From NCBI GenBank assembly GCA_020718265.1, contig DYSM01000003.1, positions 1-24,040 on the forward strand: DNA of 24,040 bases. The letters run 5' to 3'. The position numbers and the translations under genes are program-made. The notes beneath the pieces were generated by a model that was given only the letters and a program-made list of their open reading frames with translations, was not told where the DNA came from and made no database searches. This DNA is from Draconibacterium orientale. GTDB lineage: Bacteria; Bacteroidota; Bacteroidia; Bacteroidales; JAADGE01. Positions 22,726 to 24,040 of this stretch are shown here, piece by piece (positions within the stretch are counted from its first letter, which is position 1; the number at the start of each line of letters is the position of its first letter).

Positions 22726-22770
22726 AAATAAAAAAGGTTAGGTTCGACCAATCGTCGAACCTATAACCTT
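22726..22770 (-). terminator. Intrinsic-terminator-like hairpin between atpE and atpF
   Basis: GGTTCGAC (22741-22748) pairs perfectly with GTCGAACC (22754-22761), and AAGGTTA (22734-22740) with TAACCTT (22764-22770) after a 2-nt bulge. On the minus strand the stem is followed by TTTTTTATTTT. It begins one base after the atpE stop. It would allow partial termination after atpE, or stabilise the 3' end of an atpBE transcript. Confidence 0.8.
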
Positions 22771-22771
22771 A

Positions 22772-23020
22772 TTAAAGAATGATTAACAAGCTGATAACGA
22801 TAGCAAAGAAAGCTACACCTTCAACGAGTGCGGCAGCAACAATCATGTTTGAACGGATTGTGCCCGCTGCTTCGGGTTGGCGTGCAAGAGCTTCCATAGC
22901 GCGTCCGCCGATGTTACCGATACCGATACCGGCTCCGATAACTGCTAAACCTGCGCCAATTGCTGCTCCCAACGGTCCGTACTCTGCTGCGGCTTGTAAT
23001 AATACGAATAATAACTCCAT
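22772..23020 (-). CDS. atpE: ATP synthase Fo subunit c
   Basis: An 82-residue proteolipid forming the rotor ring. Two membrane helices: the first (about 15-40) carries the glycine motif GAGIGIGNIGG, the polar loop is ARQPE (46-50), and the second carries the ion-binding carboxylate E67 in ALVEGVAFFA. The residues around E67 (G-V-A-F) lack the Thr/Ser and Tyr ligands of sodium-type rings, so proton use is expected. It lies 32 bp downstream of atpB and is followed directly by a strong hairpin. Confidence 0.97.
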   Translation of the reverse strand: MELLFVLLQAAAEYGPLGAAIGAGLAVIGAGIGIGNIGGRAMEALARQPEAAGTIRSNMIVAAALVEGVAFFAIVISLLIIL

Positions 23021-23052
23021 GATTTAAAATTTATATGAGTAAATAATTCTGC

Positions 23053-24040
23053 TTAGTGATGTTCTGCGTGTTCGTGTTCTTCCGTTGCCATGCCGAAATA
23101 CAATGCCGACAGCAGTGTAAATACATAAGCTTGGATGAACGCAACTAACAATTCGAGGAAAAATAAAAATACTGTAAATATAGTTGTAAACACTGCTCCT
23201 CCGAATCCCGCACCTGTCGAAATTTCGCCGAAAATAAATATCAAACTCAAAAATCCGAGTCCTACGATGTGCCCCGCAGTGATGTTTGCAAACAAACGCA
23301 CCATGAGCACGAACGGTTTCACGAAGATTCCCATTATTTCGACCAAAGGCATAATAGGCAACGGCGGAACTTTTAGCCACCACGGCACGCCGGGTGTCCA
23401 AACGATGTGTTTCCAATAATTGGCATTGGCATTGAAACTTGTGATTAGAAATGTAAACAATGCTAATACCATTGTAACGGCTACGTTACCTGTTAAATTC
23501 GCGCCTCCCGGAAAAATCGGAACCAATCCGAGTAAATTATTGATAAAGATAAAAAAGAATACTGTCAATAAATAAGGTGTAAATTTTCGATATTTTTTTT
23601 CGCCCAACGATTCTTTTGCAACATCATCACGAATGAACAAAATCAACATTTCGAGCAAATTTTGCAAACCTTTCGGTGCTTTTCCGCGTCGGCGTGTGTA
23701 TGTGCGCGCAACGGAAATGAATATCCACAATAAAATCGTTACACCTATAAATAAGGACAACGTATTTTTTGTAATGGAAATATCGTAAGGACGTATTTCT
23801 TTGCCGTCAACCATTTCTATGACTTTTCCTTTATTTTCGCCCTCGTGTGCAATTTTAAACCCTTTGTATGCTTCGTGTCCGTGATGAAATTTAGACGACA
23901 TAAAAACATGGAACTTGCCCGAATGTTTGCTGACCAAAATAACAGGCAAATAGATACTTACGTGTTTCTCGAACAACGTTGTGATATGCCACTCGTAGGA
24001 ATCCGAAATGTGGTCAATAATGAATTTACCGGGTTTGAAT
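23053..24040 (-). CDS. atpB: ATP synthase Fo subunit a (5' end cut by the window)
   Basis: Subunit a forms the proton half-channels against the c-ring. The essential arginine lies in LMVRLFANITAGHIV, and the conserved glutamine in AFIQAYVFTLLSALYF. Five or six membrane helices are visible. The frame has no stop up to the window edge: upstream of the apparent start (a TTG at 23976) it continues with FKPGKFIIDHISDSYEWHIT, a conserved part of the long N-terminal periplasmic extension of Bacteroidota subunit a. So the true start lies beyond 24040. Histidine-rich stretches occur near the N-terminal part (KFHHGHEAYKG) and at the C-terminus (EEHEHAEHH). Confidence 0.97.
   Translation of the reverse strand, partial: FKPGKFIIDHISDSYEWHITTLFEKHVSIYLPVILVSKHSGKFHVFMSSKFHHGHEAYKGFKIAHEGENKGKVIEMVDGKEIRPYDISITKNTLSLFIGVTILLWIFISVARTYTRRRGKAPKGLQNLLEMLILFIRDDVAKESLGEKKYRKFTPYLLTVFFFIFINNLLGLVPIFPGGANLTGNVAVTMVLALFTFLITSFNANANYWKHIVWTPGVPWWLKVPPLPIMPLVEIMGIFVKPFVLMVRLFANITAGHIVGLGFLSLIFIFGEISTGAGFGGAVFTTIFTVFLFFLELLVAFIQAYVFTLLSALYFGMATEEHEHAEHH

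Noticed and set aside
22698..22751. N-terminal extension of AtpF
   Set aside because: It would need a TTG start and would be encoded by the hairpin and T-tract after atpE; MGLVTPDFG is the expected start.
22772..23020. Sodium-dependent ATP synthase
   Set aside because: The c subunit lacks the Thr/Ser next to the key glutamate and the downstream Tyr used for sodium binding.
23024..23416. Open frame of 130 codons on the same strand as atpB, in another phase
   Set aside because: It overlaps the conserved C-terminal half of subunit a, and its composition is unlike a real protein.

Overview
This window looks like a chromosomal segment of a low-GC member of the Bacteroidota. Four things point there: a fused MurF-alanine racemase, a secreted nuclease-like protein with a type IX secretion C-terminal domain, several TonB/M56/BlaI-type genes, and promoter-like TAnnTTTG motifs with almost no Shine-Dalgarno sequences. 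Genus and species cannot be told from the sequence.

Left part (1-6171). A deoxynucleoside kinase (+) meets a CPBP-family membrane protease (-) tail to tail. Then come three TonB-type C-terminal domains in a row on the minus strand: a complete tonB with a strong terminator, a decayed tonB remnant cut off at a 94-bp inverted repeat, and a second complete tonB-like gene. The other arm of the inverted repeat is at the left edge of the window, so the two arms bracket a segment of about 3.2 kb. Next are an M56 (BlaR1-like) membrane peptidase with a degenerate M23-like C-terminal domain and its overlapping BlaI-type repressor. The blaI promoter is covered by a perfect 12-bp inverted repeat, the likely operator. 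The intergenic spaces here carry short tandem arrays with an exact 7-bp period.

Middle part (6172-17450). Riboflavin synthase (+) converges on the murF-alr fusion (-), which diverges from a polyprenyl diphosphate synthase (+). A 280-bp convergent gap follows, holding hairpins and an 11-bp periodic TGAC array. A minus-strand run then reads, in transcription order, rsgA, a Wzi/RemB-like outer-membrane barrel, an orphan histidine kinase, a rhomboid protease, truB and queA. This mixes ribosome and tRNA maturation with envelope functions. A small Cro/C1-type regulator (+) sits upstream of rsgA.

Right part (17517-24040). A secreted endonuclease/exonuclease/phosphatase-family protein lies just downstream of the F1Fo ATP synthase operon (transcription order atpB-E-F-H-A-acbP-G, minus strand; atpB is cut by the window edge, atpD and atpC are not present). 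Two features stand out. One is a complete acyl-CoA-binding protein gene lodged between atpA and atpG, with its ligand-binding residues conserved. The other is an intrinsic-terminator-like hairpin directly after atpE, which could raise c-subunit output relative to downstream subunits.

Most genes are ordinary housekeeping genes. The best leads are the acyl-CoA-binding protein inside the atp operon, the heptamer arrays that recur with the same orientation relative to genes, the 94-bp inverted repeat that ends a tonB paralogue, and the hairpin after atpE.
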